Shown here: positions 37,641-45,856 of the stretch, in pieces
How the letters are laid out: every line of letters starts with the position of its first letter
How positions within the stretch are numbered: position 1 is the stretch's first letter
NCBI RefSeq assembly: GCF_001955695.1
Contig: NZ_CP019236.1
Location: 496,001-560,000, forward strand
Reading direction: 5' to 3'
DNA from: Rhodoferax koreense
GTDB taxonomy: Bacteria > Pseudomonadota > Gammaproteobacteria > Burkholderiales > Burkholderiaceae_C
DNA length: 64,000 nucleotides
Made by a program: the position numbers and the translations under genes
Notes under the pieces: model-generated
What the model was told of the DNA's origin: nothing
Database searches by the model: none
Seen by the model: only the letters and a program-made list of their open reading frames with translations

Positions 37641-40430
37641 TTATTCCGGGGCTTCGGCCAGCGCGGGCGGATCGCGGCGCGGCAGTTCGATGGTGAATTC
37701 TGCACCGCCGTCGGCGGCGTTGGCGGCGCCAATGTTCCCCTGGTGCGCATCCACCACGGCCTTGCAGATGGCCAGGCCCAGGCCGACGCCGGGCGTGGCC
37801 GATTCCGCCGCGCCGCGCGTGAACTTCTCGAACAAGGTGTCTTCCTTGCCGAGCAGCGCGGCGGGCAGGCCGGGGCCGTGGTCGCGCACGGCCAGGCGCA
37901 GCGTGTCGGGCGTGGCGCTGGCGGTCACTTCGATCGGCGCGGCGCCGTATTTGGCGGCGTTCTCCAGCAGGTTCACGAGCACGCGTTCCATCAGCACGGC
38001 GTCGAATTCCACCAGGGGCAGGTCGGCGGGGATGTGGGTGCGCACGGCCATGCCGCCCAGGGCGTGCTGAGCCGCGCGGATGGCGCCGCCCACCACTTCC
38101 TCCACCGACTGCCATTCGCTACGCAGGTGCACGCCGCCGTTCTGCAGCCGCGCCATGTCGAGCAGGTTGGTCACCAGTGCGGCGAGTTCGCGCGCTTCGC
38201 GGCCCATGGCCTGGGCGATATCGGCCTGCTCGGGCGCCAGCGGCGGCTCGGCGCGCTGCAGGGTTTCAGCCAGGCCGATGAGGGCGGTCAGCGGCGTGCG
38301 CACGTCGTGCGAGATGGCGGCCAGCAGCGCGTTGCGCAGGCGCTCGGATTCGATCTGCACCACGGCCTGCTGCGCCACCTCGACGTAGTGCACGCGCTCC
38401 AGCGCGATGGCGATCTGGCGTGCGAGGGTGTCGAGCTGCTGCACCTGCTCGGGGATCAGCAGCCAGCGCGCCTGCGCTGGCTGCAGCGCCAGCACGCCGC
38501 GCGTGCGCATCGGCGCGCGCAAGGGCACGTAGTGCCAGGTCTGGGCCGAGAGGGTGGACGTGGCCAGGCCCGCGGGCTGGGCGTTGCGCAGCGACCAGTC
38601 GGCCACGCTCGCGTCGAAGCCGGGCGGATGCACGGCGGGTAGCAGCAGGCGGTCGTCCTCGCCCGTCACCAGCACCAGGGCCTGGCCACCGAAGTCGCGC
38701 TGCACGGCCGCCGCGCCGAGTTCAGCCACCTGGACCGGCATCAGCGCCGCGGAAAGATCCCGTGTGAGTTCGAACAGCGAGCGCGCGCGCCGTTCCCGGC
38801 TGCTGGAGATGCGCGCCTGGAAACGCAGGCCGGCCGTGAGCTGGCCGATCAGCAGGCCGACGGCGAGCATGACCACGAAGGTCACCAGGTATTGCGCATC
38901 GCCCACCGAGAACGACAACTGCGGCGCGACGAAGAAGAAGTCGAACGCCGCCACGTTGAGGAAGGCCGCCAGCGCCGCCGGCCCGCGGCCGAAGCGCATG
39001 GCCACGCCCACCACGCCGAGCAGGAACAGCATCACGATGTTGGCCAGGTCGAAAAAATGCACCAGCGGCGTGGCCAGCGCCGTGACGGCGATGCAGACGG
39101 CCACGGCCCAGGCGTAACCCCACCAGGCGATCGGGTCGCGGCCCTCGTCGGCGCGGCGTTCCGCGCCACCGGCGCCTTCCGTCCGGTCACCGGGCGCCGT
39201 GGGGGCCATCGGCACGGCGCGTGACATGCGGCGCGTGCTGTCCACCTGGCCGACTTCGACGATGTCGACCGTGGGTGCCAGCGTGGCCAGGCGCCGCGTC
39301 ATGGTGCGCCCCTGCGCCAGACTCAGCCACGCGGGCAGCGCGCTCGCACGCAGGCGGGGGCGGCCCACCACCAGCGTGGCGCAGTTCAGCGCCTGGGCCT
39401 GGGCCACGAGTTCGGCCGCGGCGTCGGGGCCGGCGAGCACGGCGGTGTCGGCGCCGAGTTCCTCGGCGAGCTGGATCACGGCCAGGATGTGGTCGCGCTG
39501 CTGGCGCCCGAGCCGCTGCAGCCGCGGCGTCTCCACATAGGCCGCATGCCAGCGCACGTTGAGCTGGCCAGCCATGCGGGCGGCGGTGCGCACGGTCTGC
39601 TCGGCGCCGGCTTCGGGGCCGATGCAGGCCAGGATGGCCCCCGAGGTGTTCCACACCGGCAGCGCGCCGGCCGGCGCATGGGCCGGGCCGGAATGCTCGA
39701 CGCGGTAGCTGCGCACGTCGTCTTCCACGTGTTCGGCGGTGCGGCGCAGGGCGATCTCGCGCAGCGCGATCAGGTTGCCCTTGCGGAAGAAGTTCTGCGC
39801 AGCGCGTTCGGCCTGCTGGGGCAGATAGACCTTGCCGGCCTTCAGACGGGTGATGAGTTCGTCGGGCGTGACGTCGACCAGGATGATTTCGTCGGCCCCG
39901 TCGAGTACGGTGTCGGGCACGGTCTCGTGCACCCGGATGCCGGTGATGGCGCCCACCGTGCCGTTCAGGCTTTCCAGGTGCTGCACGTTGAGGGTGGACC
40001 AGACGTCGATGCCGGCGGCCAGCAGTTCCTCCACGTCCTGCCAGCGCTTGGGGTGGCGCGAGCCATCGACATTGGAGTGCGCCAGTTCATCGACCAGCAG
40101 CACCGCGGGTCGGCGCGCGAGCGCGCTGTCGAGGTCGAATTCCTTCAGCGTGCGGCCACGGTAGGCCACGTCGCGCAGCGGCAGGTTAGGCAGGCCGGCC
40201 AGCAGCGCGGCGGTGTCGGCGCGGCCATGGGTCTCGACCAGGCCGACCACCACGTCGTCACCGGCCTGGTGCGCGCGCTGCGCGGCGCTGAGCATGGCGT
40301 AGGTCTTGCCCACGCCCGCACTCGCGCCGAAGTAGATGCGCAGCCTGCCGCGCTGCGCCCGGGCTTCGACGCCGCGCAGCTTCTCCAGCAACTGGTCGGG
40401 GTCGGGGCGGTGGTCGTGGTTCTGGGCCAA
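37641..40430 (-). CDS. kdpD: Sensor histidine kinase KdpD
   Basis: 929 residues. The KdpD N-domain has Walker A GASAGVGKT (35-43) and Walker B VLLVDELAHSN; then a UspA-like domain (about 250-375), four membrane segments (about 440-535), a GAF-like region, and the kinase core with the phosphoacceptor H708 in AISHDVRTPLTAL and the ATP-binding N and G boxes (LVNLLENAAKYG, DHGPGLP, GVGLGLAICK). It senses potassium shortage and phosphorylates KdpE. Confidence 0.95.
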   Translation of the reverse strand: MAQNHDHRPDPDQLLEKLRGVEARAQRGRLRIYFGASAGVGKTYAMLSAAQRAHQAGDDVVVGLVETHGRADTAALLAGLPNLPLRDVAYRGRTLKEFDLDSALARRPAVLLVDELAHSNVDGSRHPKRWQDVEELLAAGIDVWSTLNVQHLESLNGTVGAITGIRVHETVPDTVLDGADEIILVDVTPDELITRLKAGKVYLPQQAERAAQNFFRKGNLIALREIALRRTAEHVEDDVRSYRVEHSGPAHAPAGALPVWNTSGAILACIGPEAGAEQTVRTAARMAGQLNVRWHAAYVETPRLQRLGRQQRDHILAVIQLAEELGADTAVLAGPDAAAELVAQAQALNCATLVVGRPRLRASALPAWLSLAQGRTMTRRLATLAPTVDIVEVGQVDSTRRMSRAVPMAPTAPGDRTEGAGGAERRADEGRDPIAWWGYAWAVAVCIAVTALATPLVHFFDLANIVMLFLLGVVGVAMRFGRGPAALAAFLNVAAFDFFFVAPQLSFSVGDAQYLVTFVVMLAVGLLIGQLTAGLRFQARISSSRERRARSLFELTRDLSAALMPVQVAELGAAAVQRDFGGQALVLVTGEDDRLLLPAVHPPGFDASVADWSLRNAQPAGLATSTLSAQTWHYVPLRAPMRTRGVLALQPAQARWLLIPEQVQQLDTLARQIAIALERVHYVEVAQQAVVQIESERLRNALLAAISHDVRTPLTALIGLAETLQRAEPPLAPEQADIAQAMGREARELAALVTNLLDMARLQNGGVHLRSEWQSVEEVVGGAIRAAQHALGGMAVRTHIPADLPLVEFDAVLMERVLVNLLENAAKYGAAPIEVTASATPDTLRLAVRDHGPGLPAALLGKEDTLFEKFTRGAAESATPGVGLGLAICKAVVDAHQGNIGAANAADGGAEFTIELPRRDPPALAEAPE

Positions 40431-40475
40431 GGGGCGGTCTTTCGTGGCGGGGGCTTCAGCCGCAGCGGCAGGGTA

Positions 40476-40622
40476 TCACCGTCTTGGCCGCGACGGCGGC
40501 GGCGTCCGGCCGTCTTTGGCCGATCCCCGCCGATCGCCGCGCGCGACCAGCAGCCAGGCCAGGCCGACCGGCAGCGCGAAGGCCGCCAGGGCGCAGAGTG
40601 CTGCCGCGAGATCAGTGGCCAT
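40476..40622 (-). CDS. Small membrane ORF between kdpC and kdpD
   Basis: 48 residues: one hydrophobic helix (LAAALCALAAFALPVGLAWLLVA) followed by a basic proline/arginine-rich tail. The ATG at 40622 overlaps the stop of the preceding 85-residue ORF, suggesting coupling. No family recognised; it could be an accessory of the Kdp complex like KdpF, or an accidental frame. Confidence 0.4.
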   Translation of the reverse strand: MATDLAAALCALAAFALPVGLAWLLVARGDRRGSAKDGRTPPPSRPRR

Positions 40623-40869
40623 GGGCCAGTCCGTGGTGCGTCAGGTGTTCGTCCCAGGTCCGTACAGGGCCAATCTGGCCGCAGGGCACGCAGCCGATGA
40701 CGCATTGCATCACTGCCGCCTCCTGTCCGAGCGGCAGATGCACTTCGAGGCGCACCAGCCGGTCGTGCGGCAGCGGCACGCAGCGCAGGATGCCCGCGCC
40801 GGAGCCGTGGGCCAGCGCGCGGCGCACGGGACAGGCGTCGCGGCTGGGCACGGTGATGTCCATCACCAC
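40612..40869 (-). CDS. Hypothetical protein between kdpC and kdpD
   Basis: About 85 residues from a GTG at 40869 (ATG at 40863 is the alternative; the frame is open back into kdpC). The pattern VFVVMDITVPSRDACPVRRAL ... LVRLEVHLPL ... AAVMQCVIGCVP alternates strands and helices as in small ferredoxin-like regulatory domains. It fills an otherwise unexplained 530-base gap within the kdp operon. Possibly a regulatory partner of KdpD, by position only. Confidence 0.5.
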   Translation of the reverse strand: MVMDITVPSRDACPVRRALAHGSGAGILRCVPLPHDRLVRLEVHLPLGQEAAVMQCVIGCVPCGQIGPVRTWDEHLTHHGLAHGH

Positions 40870-40961
40870 GAAAACCGGTCGGCGGCGTGGCGCGATGCCC
40901 CGCAGCGACGAACCCCAACGTTCCGAATAGGCGGCATAGGCGATGGTGTTCCCTCGAATGC

Positions 40962-41534
40962 TTAACGCAGCGCCTCCAGCGCCAGATTCAGTTGCAGCAC
41001 GTTCACGCGGGCCTCGCCGAGCACGCCCCACAGCGGCTGCTCGGTGTTCTGCGCGATCAGCGCCTGCACCTTGTCGGCCGGCAGGCCACGCAGCCGCGCC
41101 ACACGCGCCGCCTGGTACTGCGCGGCGGCGGGGCTGATGTGCGGGTCCAGGCCGCTGGCCGAGGCCGTGACCAGGTCGACCGGCACGGCCGCGGTGTTGC
41201 CCGGGTCGGCTTCGCGCAGCGCGGCGATGCGGGCCTTCACGGCGTCCTGCAGCGCGGGGTTCAGCGGGCCCTGGTTGGAGCCGCCGGAAGCACTCGCGTT
41301 GTAGGCCATCGGCGCCGTGGCCGAGGGCCGGCCCCAGAAGTGCTTCGGGTCGGAGAAGTTCTGGCCGATCAGCGTGGAGCCGATGGTTTTGCCGTCGCGC
41401 TCGATCAGGCTGCCGGCCGCCTGCGCCGGAAACAGCGCCTTGGCGGCGCCGGTGACGACAACGGGGTAGGCCAGGCCGGTGATGAGGGTCATGGTGACCA
41501 GACTCACCAGGGCTGGGCGGAATATCTTGTTCAT
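40962..41534 (-). CDS. kdpC: Potassium-transporting ATPase subunit KdpC
   Basis: 190 residues: one N-terminal membrane helix ([22 protein letters not shown]) and a periplasmic domain with YFWGRPS-like [20 protein letters not shown] and [13 protein letters not shown], all family hallmarks. It acts as a catalytic chaperone of the Kdp pump. Spacing from kdpB is 10 bases. Confidence 0.96.
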   Translation of the reverse strand: MNKIFRPALVSLVTMTLITGLAYPVVVTGAAKALFPAQAAGSLIERDGKTIGSTLIGQNFSDPKHFWGRPSATAPMAYNASASGGSNQGPLNPALQDAVKARIAALREADPGNTAAVPVDLVTASASGLDPHISPAAAQYQAARVARLRGLPADKVQALIAQNTEQPLWGVLGEARVNVLQLNLALEALR

Positions 41535-41544
41535 GAGGGTTTCC

Positions 41545-43602
41545 TTAGATCAGGCCGACGGCGGACAGCAGCAGGTCGATGGCCTTGATGCCGATGAAGG
41601 GCACGACCAGGCCGCCGAGGCCGTAGATCGCGAGGTTGCGGCGCAACAGTGCGGCCGCGCCCACGGCCCGGTAACGCACGCCCTTGAGCGCCAGCGGAAT
41701 CAGGAAGACGATGATCAGCGCGTTGAAGATCACCGCCGACAGGATGGCCGACGAAGGGCTCGCCAGCTGCATCACATTGAGCGCGCTCAGTTGCGGATAG
41801 GTGGAGACGAAAATCGCCGGGATGATGGCGAAGTACTTGGCCACGTCGTTGGCGATGGAGAACGTGGTGAGCGAGCCGCGCGTCATGAGCAGCGCCTTGC
41901 CGGTCTCCACGATCTCCAGCAGCTTGGTCGGGTTCGAGTCCAGGTCGACCATGTTGCCGGCCTCCTTGGCCGCCTGCGTGCCGCTGTTCATGGCCACGGC
42001 CACGTCGGCCTGGGCCAGTGCCGGGGCGTCGTTGGTGCCGTCGCCGGTCATGGCCACCAGGCGGCCTTCGCTCTGGTAGCTGCGGATCAGCTTGAGTTTG
42101 TCCTCCGGCGTGGCCTCGGCCAGGAAGTCGTCCACGCCGGCCTCGGCGGCGATGGCCGCGGCCGTGAGCTTGTTGTCGCCGGTAATCATCACCGTCTTGA
42201 TGCCCATGCGGCGCAGTTCGGCAAAACGTTCCTTGATGCCGGCCTTGACGATGTCCTTGAGTTCGACGATGCCGAGCACCTGGCTGCCTTCGCTCACCGC
42301 CAGCGGCGTGCTGCCGCGGCGGGCGACTTCCTCCGCGGCGCGCGCCAGTTCGACCGGCAGGCTGCCGCCGTGGGCTTCCACGTGTTTGCGGATCGCATCC
42401 ACCGCGCCCTTGCGCAGTTGGCGCAACTGGCCCTCCGTTTCCACGTCGATGCCGCTCATGCGCGTCTGCGCCGTGAAGGGAATCTCCGTGACCTTGCCGG
42501 CGAGCGTCTGCGCATGACCGGCCTTCTGCGCCAGCGCCACGATGCTGCGGCCTTCCGGGGTTTCGTCGGCCATCGAGGCCTGCATGGCCAGCGCACCCAG
42601 GCGCGCCAGCGTCACGCCGGGGGCCGGCAGGAAACCTGTGGCCTGGCGGTTGCCGTGGGTGATGGTGCCGGTCTTGTCGAGCAGCAAGACGTCCACGTCG
42701 CCCGCGGCTTCCACCGCACGGCCCGAGGTGGCGATCACGTTGGCCTGCATCATGCGGCTCATGCCGGCCACACCCACGGCCGACATCAGGCCGCCGATGG
42801 TGGTCGGGATCAGGCACACCAGCAGCGCCGTCAAGGCCGTGAGGCTGACCACGGTACCGGCCTGCGCCTGATCCACGCTGTAGATCGAATACGGCAGCAG
42901 CGTCACGGTGACGACCAGAAACACGATGGTCAGCGCCACCAGCAGGATGGTCAGCGCAATCTCGTTGGGCGTCTTCTGGCGCTTCGCCCCTTCGACCATG
43001 CTGATCATGCGGTCGAGGAAGGATTCGCCGGGGTTCACCGTGATGCGCACCACCAGCCAGTCGGAGAGCACCCGCGTGCCGCCGGTCACCGACGAGAAGT
43101 CGCCGCCCGATTCGCGCACCACCGGGGCCGATTCGCCGGTGATGGCGCTCTCGTCCACCGAGGCCACGCCTTCGATGACTTCGCCGTCGAGCGGGATCAT
43201 GTCGGTGGCTTCGACCAGCACCACGTCGCCCTTGCGCAGGTTCTCTGCTTGCTCCGGGAGCCACGTCGCACCGTGTTTCGGTTCCTTGAGCTTCTTGGCC
43301 CAGGTGCTCTTCTTCAAGCCGCGCAGCGAGGCCGCCTGCGCCTTGCTGCGGCCTTCGGCCAGCGCCTCGGCGAAGTTGGCGAACAGCACGGTGAACCACA
43401 GCCAGATCGAGACGGCCAGGATGAATCCCGACTGCGCCTGCGACTGCAGCCACAGCAGCGTGGTGGCGATGCTGCCGATGTAGACGACGAACATCACCGG
43501 GTTGCGCCACTGCACACGCGGGCTCAGCTTGGCGAAGGTGGCGGCCAGCGCGGGCTTGAGCAGGGCGGGGTCGAACAACACCAGGGGCTTTGCGGTGTTC
43601 AT
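41545..43602 (-). CDS. kdpB: Potassium-transporting P-type ATPase catalytic subunit KdpB
   Basis: 685 residues. The phosphorylation site DKTGT has D309, the actuator loop TGES is at 155-158 (its serine is the inhibitory phosphorylation site in E. coli), and [12 protein letters not shown] forms the hinge. It hydrolyses ATP to drive K+ through KdpA. Separated from kdpA by an 82-base gap that carries a repeat. Confidence 0.97.
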   Translation of the reverse strand: MNTAKPLVLFDPALLKPALAATFAKLSPRVQWRNPVMFVVYIGSIATTLLWLQSQAQSGFILAVSIWLWFTVLFANFAEALAEGRSKAQAASLRGLKKSTWAKKLKEPKHGATWLPEQAENLRKGDVVLVEATDMIPLDGEVIEGVASVDESAITGESAPVVRESGGDFSSVTGGTRVLSDWLVVRITVNPGESFLDRMISMVEGAKRQKTPNEIALTILLVALTIVFLVVTVTLLPYSIYSVDQAQAGTVVSLTALTALLVCLIPTTIGGLMSAVGVAGMSRMMQANVIATSGRAVEAAGDVDVLLLDKTGTITHGNRQATGFLPAPGVTLARLGALAMQASMADETPEGRSIVALAQKAGHAQTLAGKVTEIPFTAQTRMSGIDVETEGQLRQLRKGAVDAIRKHVEAHGGSLPVELARAAEEVARRGSTPLAVSEGSQVLGIVELKDIVKAGIKERFAELRRMGIKTVMITGDNKLTAAAIAAEAGVDDFLAEATPEDKLKLIRSYQSEGRLVAMTGDGTNDAPALAQADVAVAMNSGTQAAKEAGNMVDLDSNPTKLLEIVETGKALLMTRGSLTTFSIANDVAKYFAIIPAIFVSTYPQLSALNVMQLASPSSAILSAVIFNALIIVFLIPLALKGVRYRAVGAAALLRRNLAIYGLGGLVVPFIGIKAIDLLLSAVGLI

Positions 43603-43603
43603 A

Positions 43604-43684
43604 GGGAGGTCTTTCGAAGATTCAAGCGAAATAGGGCGCTAGCGCAATCGGATATTGCACAGGCAGCTACCAAATAAATAGCAT
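43604..43684. repeat. Dispersed Comamonadaceae-type intergenic element between kdpA and kdpB
   Basis: The gap contains ATAGGGCGCTAGCGC, a central GATATTGCAC, then CAGCTACCAAATAAATAGC (palindrome 43666-43682). I recognise this layout (AGCTATT... TAGCGC...) as an abundant intergenic element in Polaromonas/Acidovorax genomes. It interrupts the kdpAB junction without breaking a gene. Confidence 0.6.
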
Positions 43685-45505
43685 TCATGGTTTGGCCCAG
43701 AGCATCAGGTGCTCGACCATCGGGCCGAGCGCGAGTGCCGGCACGTAGTTCAGCAGCCCAACCAGCAGCACCGTGCCGATCAGCAGGGTGACGAACAGCG
43801 GGCCGTGCGTGGGCATGGTCCCGGCCGTCACCGGCAGGCGCTTCTTGGCGGCCAGGGCGCCGGCAATCGCCAGCACCGGCACGATCACGCCGAAGCGGCC
43901 GAACCACATCGCCAGGCCGAGCAGCGTGTTGTAGAACGGCGTGTTCGCCGACAGGCCCGCGAAGGCGCTGCCGTTGTTGTTGCCGGCCGAGGTCAGCGCG
44001 TAGAGGATTTCCGAGAAGCCGTGCGCGCCGGGGTTGGCGACGCCGGCGCGTCCATCGGCGGCCAACACGGCCACCGCGGCGCCGACCAGCACCACGATGG
44101 GCGTGACGAGGATGCAGACCGAGGCCAGCTTCATCTCGTGCGCTTCGATCTTCTTGCCCAGGTATTCGGGCGTGCGGCCGATCATCAGGCCGGCGATGAA
44201 CACCGCCAGGATGGCGAAGACCAGCATGCCGTACAGGCCGGTGCCGACGCCGCCGAACACCACCTCGCCGAGCTGCATCATCACCAGCGGCACCATGCCG
44301 CCAAGGGGCGTGAGCGAGTCGTGCATGCCGTTGACCGCGCCGCACGACGCAGCGGTGGTGATCACGGCAAACAGGCTGGAGGCGTTGATGCCGAAGCGCA
44401 CCTCCTTGCCTTCCATGTTGCCGCCGGACTGTGCGGCGGCTCCGGTGGCGTTGGCGATCTGGTCCACGCCGAGCGGCGGCAGCAAGGGGTTGCCGGTCTG
44501 CTCGGGCGGGATGATGCACAACACGGCGATGACGAACATCACCGTCATCGCGGCCAGCACGGCCCAGCCCTGGCGGAGGTCGCCGACCTCGCGACCGAAG
44601 GCGAAGCACAAAGCGGCCGGGATCAGGAAGATCGCCAGCATCTGCAGGAAGTTGGTCAGCGCGGTCGGGTTCTCGTACGGGTGCGCCGAGTTGGCGTTGA
44701 AGAAGCCGCCGCCGTTGGTGCCGAGCATCTTGATGGCTTCCTGCGAGGCCACCGGGCCCATGGCCAGGGTCTGCGTGGGCGTGGTCTTGTCTTCCATGAC
44801 CGGCGCACCGGCCGCGTCCTTCAGCGGCTGGCCATCGGCGCCGAGCTTGGGCACCTGGTAGGCCGTGGTCTCGAGCGTGGCCACGTCCTTGTACGCGTCG
44901 AAATTCTGGATCACGCCGTTGCCCGCGAGGAACAGCGCGAACACCAGCGACAGCGGCAGCAGCAGCCACAAGGTGATGCGGGTGATGTCGACCCAGAAGT
45001 TGCCGATCACGGCCGTGGACTTGGCCGCGAAGCCGCGGATCAGCGCGAACACCACGGCGATGCCGACGGCCGCCGAGACGAAGTTCTGCACCGTGAGGGC
45101 GAGCATCTGCGTGAGGTAGCTCATCGCCGACTCACCGCCGTAACCCTGCCAGTTGGTGTTGGTGACGAAGCTCACCGCGGTGTTGAAGGCCGAGTCGGGC
45201 GTGATGGCAGCCATGCCGGCCGGGTTCAGCGGCAACACGCCTTGCAGGCGCTGCAGCAGGTAGACGGCGAACACGCCAAGCGCGCTGAACGCGAGCAGCG
45301 ACAGCGCATAGGTTTTCCAGGGCATGGACTGCTCTGGCGCGACGCCGGCGAGCCGGTACAGCGGCGCTTCCACACGCTGCATGAAACGCGGCAGGCGGCC
45401 GGCACTGAGGCGAGCCAGCCAGAGGCCGAGCGGCCAGGCCGCGGCCAGCAGCACGACGAGGAAGAGGGCGAGCAAAAGCCACGCCGAAGATGACATGAGG
45501 AACAT
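43685..45505 (-). CDS. kdpA: Potassium-transporting ATPase channel subunit KdpA
   Basis: 606 residues, somewhat longer than E. coli KdpA (557). Four pore repeats are visible, e.g. [61 protein letters not shown] and [13 protein letters not shown]. The ATG at 45505 is chosen because GAGGAG lies 6 bases upstream and it shares one base with the kdpF stop. Confidence 0.96.
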   Translation of the reverse strand: MFLMSSSAWLLLALFLVVLLAAAWPLGLWLARLSAGRLPRFMQRVEAPLYRLAGVAPEQSMPWKTYALSLLAFSALGVFAVYLLQRLQGVLPLNPAGMAAITPDSAFNTAVSFVTNTNWQGYGGESAMSYLTQMLALTVQNFVSAAVGIAVVFALIRGFAAKSTAVIGNFWVDITRITLWLLLPLSLVFALFLAGNGVIQNFDAYKDVATLETTAYQVPKLGADGQPLKDAAGAPVMEDKTTPTQTLAMGPVASQEAIKMLGTNGGGFFNANSAHPYENPTALTNFLQMLAIFLIPAALCFAFGREVGDLRQGWAVLAAMTVMFVIAVLCIIPPEQTGNPLLPPLGVDQIANATGAAAQSGGNMEGKEVRFGINASSLFAVITTAASCGAVNGMHDSLTPLGGMVPLVMMQLGEVVFGGVGTGLYGMLVFAILAVFIAGLMIGRTPEYLGKKIEAHEMKLASVCILVTPIVVLVGAAVAVLAADGRAGVANPGAHGFSEILYALTSAGNNNGSAFAGLSANTPFYNTLLGLAMWFGRFGVIVPVLAIAGALAAKKRLPVTAGTMPTHGPLFVTLLIGTVLLVGLLNYVPALALGPMVEHLMLWAKP

Positions 45506-45603
45506 CAAAACTCCTCGGCGCAGATCAGCGCATAGACCAGATAGGCCAGCAACAGCACGGCGCAAAGACCGCCGAAGCCATACAACACTTCGAGTGAAAT
45601 CAT
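45505..45603 (-). CDS. kdpF: Kdp complex small subunit KdpF
   Basis: 32 residues translated by hand: starts [14 protein letters not shown], has one membrane helix ([13 protein letters not shown]) and ends CAEEF. Size, position directly ahead of kdpA and composition match KdpF, which stabilises the KdpFABC complex. Its ATG overlaps the stop of the small ORF upstream by 4 bases. Confidence 0.88.
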   Translation of the reverse strand: MISLEVLYGFGGLCAVLLLAYLVYALICAEEF

Positions 45604-45713
45604 GACTTCGCTCCGGGTCGTTCGGCGCGCTTGGCCAGCTTGTCGAAAGCCAGCGCCAACCACACCATCGCGATCCACAGCAGCGCGATCGCCGCGGTCC
45701 AGATGACATCCAT
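45600..45713 (-). CDS. 37-residue membrane peptide leading the kdp operon
   Basis: Starts [17 protein letters not shown], one membrane helix, then a basic tail [15 protein letters not shown]. It overlaps kdpF by 4 bases (ATGA), which indicates translational coupling. I recall similar tiny ORFs upstream of kdpF in other betaproteobacteria. No named function; an accessory subunit of the pump or a leader peptide are both possible. Confidence 0.65.
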   Translation of the reverse strand: MDVIWTAAIALLWIAMVWLALAFDKLAKRAERPGAKS

Positions 45714-45772
45714 ACCCAATTGAGACACGTCGATTCCTTGAAACTTCGATGCACGAAGCTTAGGAAAACAGG

Positions 45773-45778
45773 TGTCAA
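45773..45778 (-). promoter_or_regulatory. -35 element of the kdp promoter
   Basis: TTGACA on the minus strand, 60 bases ahead of the first kdp ORF. No good -10 hexamer is found at normal distance, consistent with an activator-dependent promoter. Confidence 0.4.
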
Positions 45779-45802
45779 AACGGCGCAGAGAGTCGGCCCG
45801 GG

Positions 45803-45823
45803 CGTATCAAGAAAGTATCAAAA
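45803..45823 (-). promoter_or_regulatory. Putative KdpE binding site
   Basis: Two direct repeats GTATCAA (45804-45810 and 45815-45821 on the plus strand; TTGATAC on the coding strand) are 11 bases apart, one helical turn, as expected for a tandem OmpR-type dimer. From memory the coding-strand TTTTGATACTTTCTTGATAC closely resembles the T-rich KdpE footprint of E. coli kdpFABC. It lies about 90 bases upstream of the first kdp ORF. Confidence 0.65.
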
Positions 45824-45856
45824 CGGGGACGGCGCTCCGTCGCACCCGACCAGGGC

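Noticed and set aside
43709..45493. 594-codon plus-strand frame opposite kdpA, and a 732-codon frame opposite kdpB
   Set aside because: Extreme His/Arg/Gln-rich translation and complete overlap with well-conserved kdp genes.
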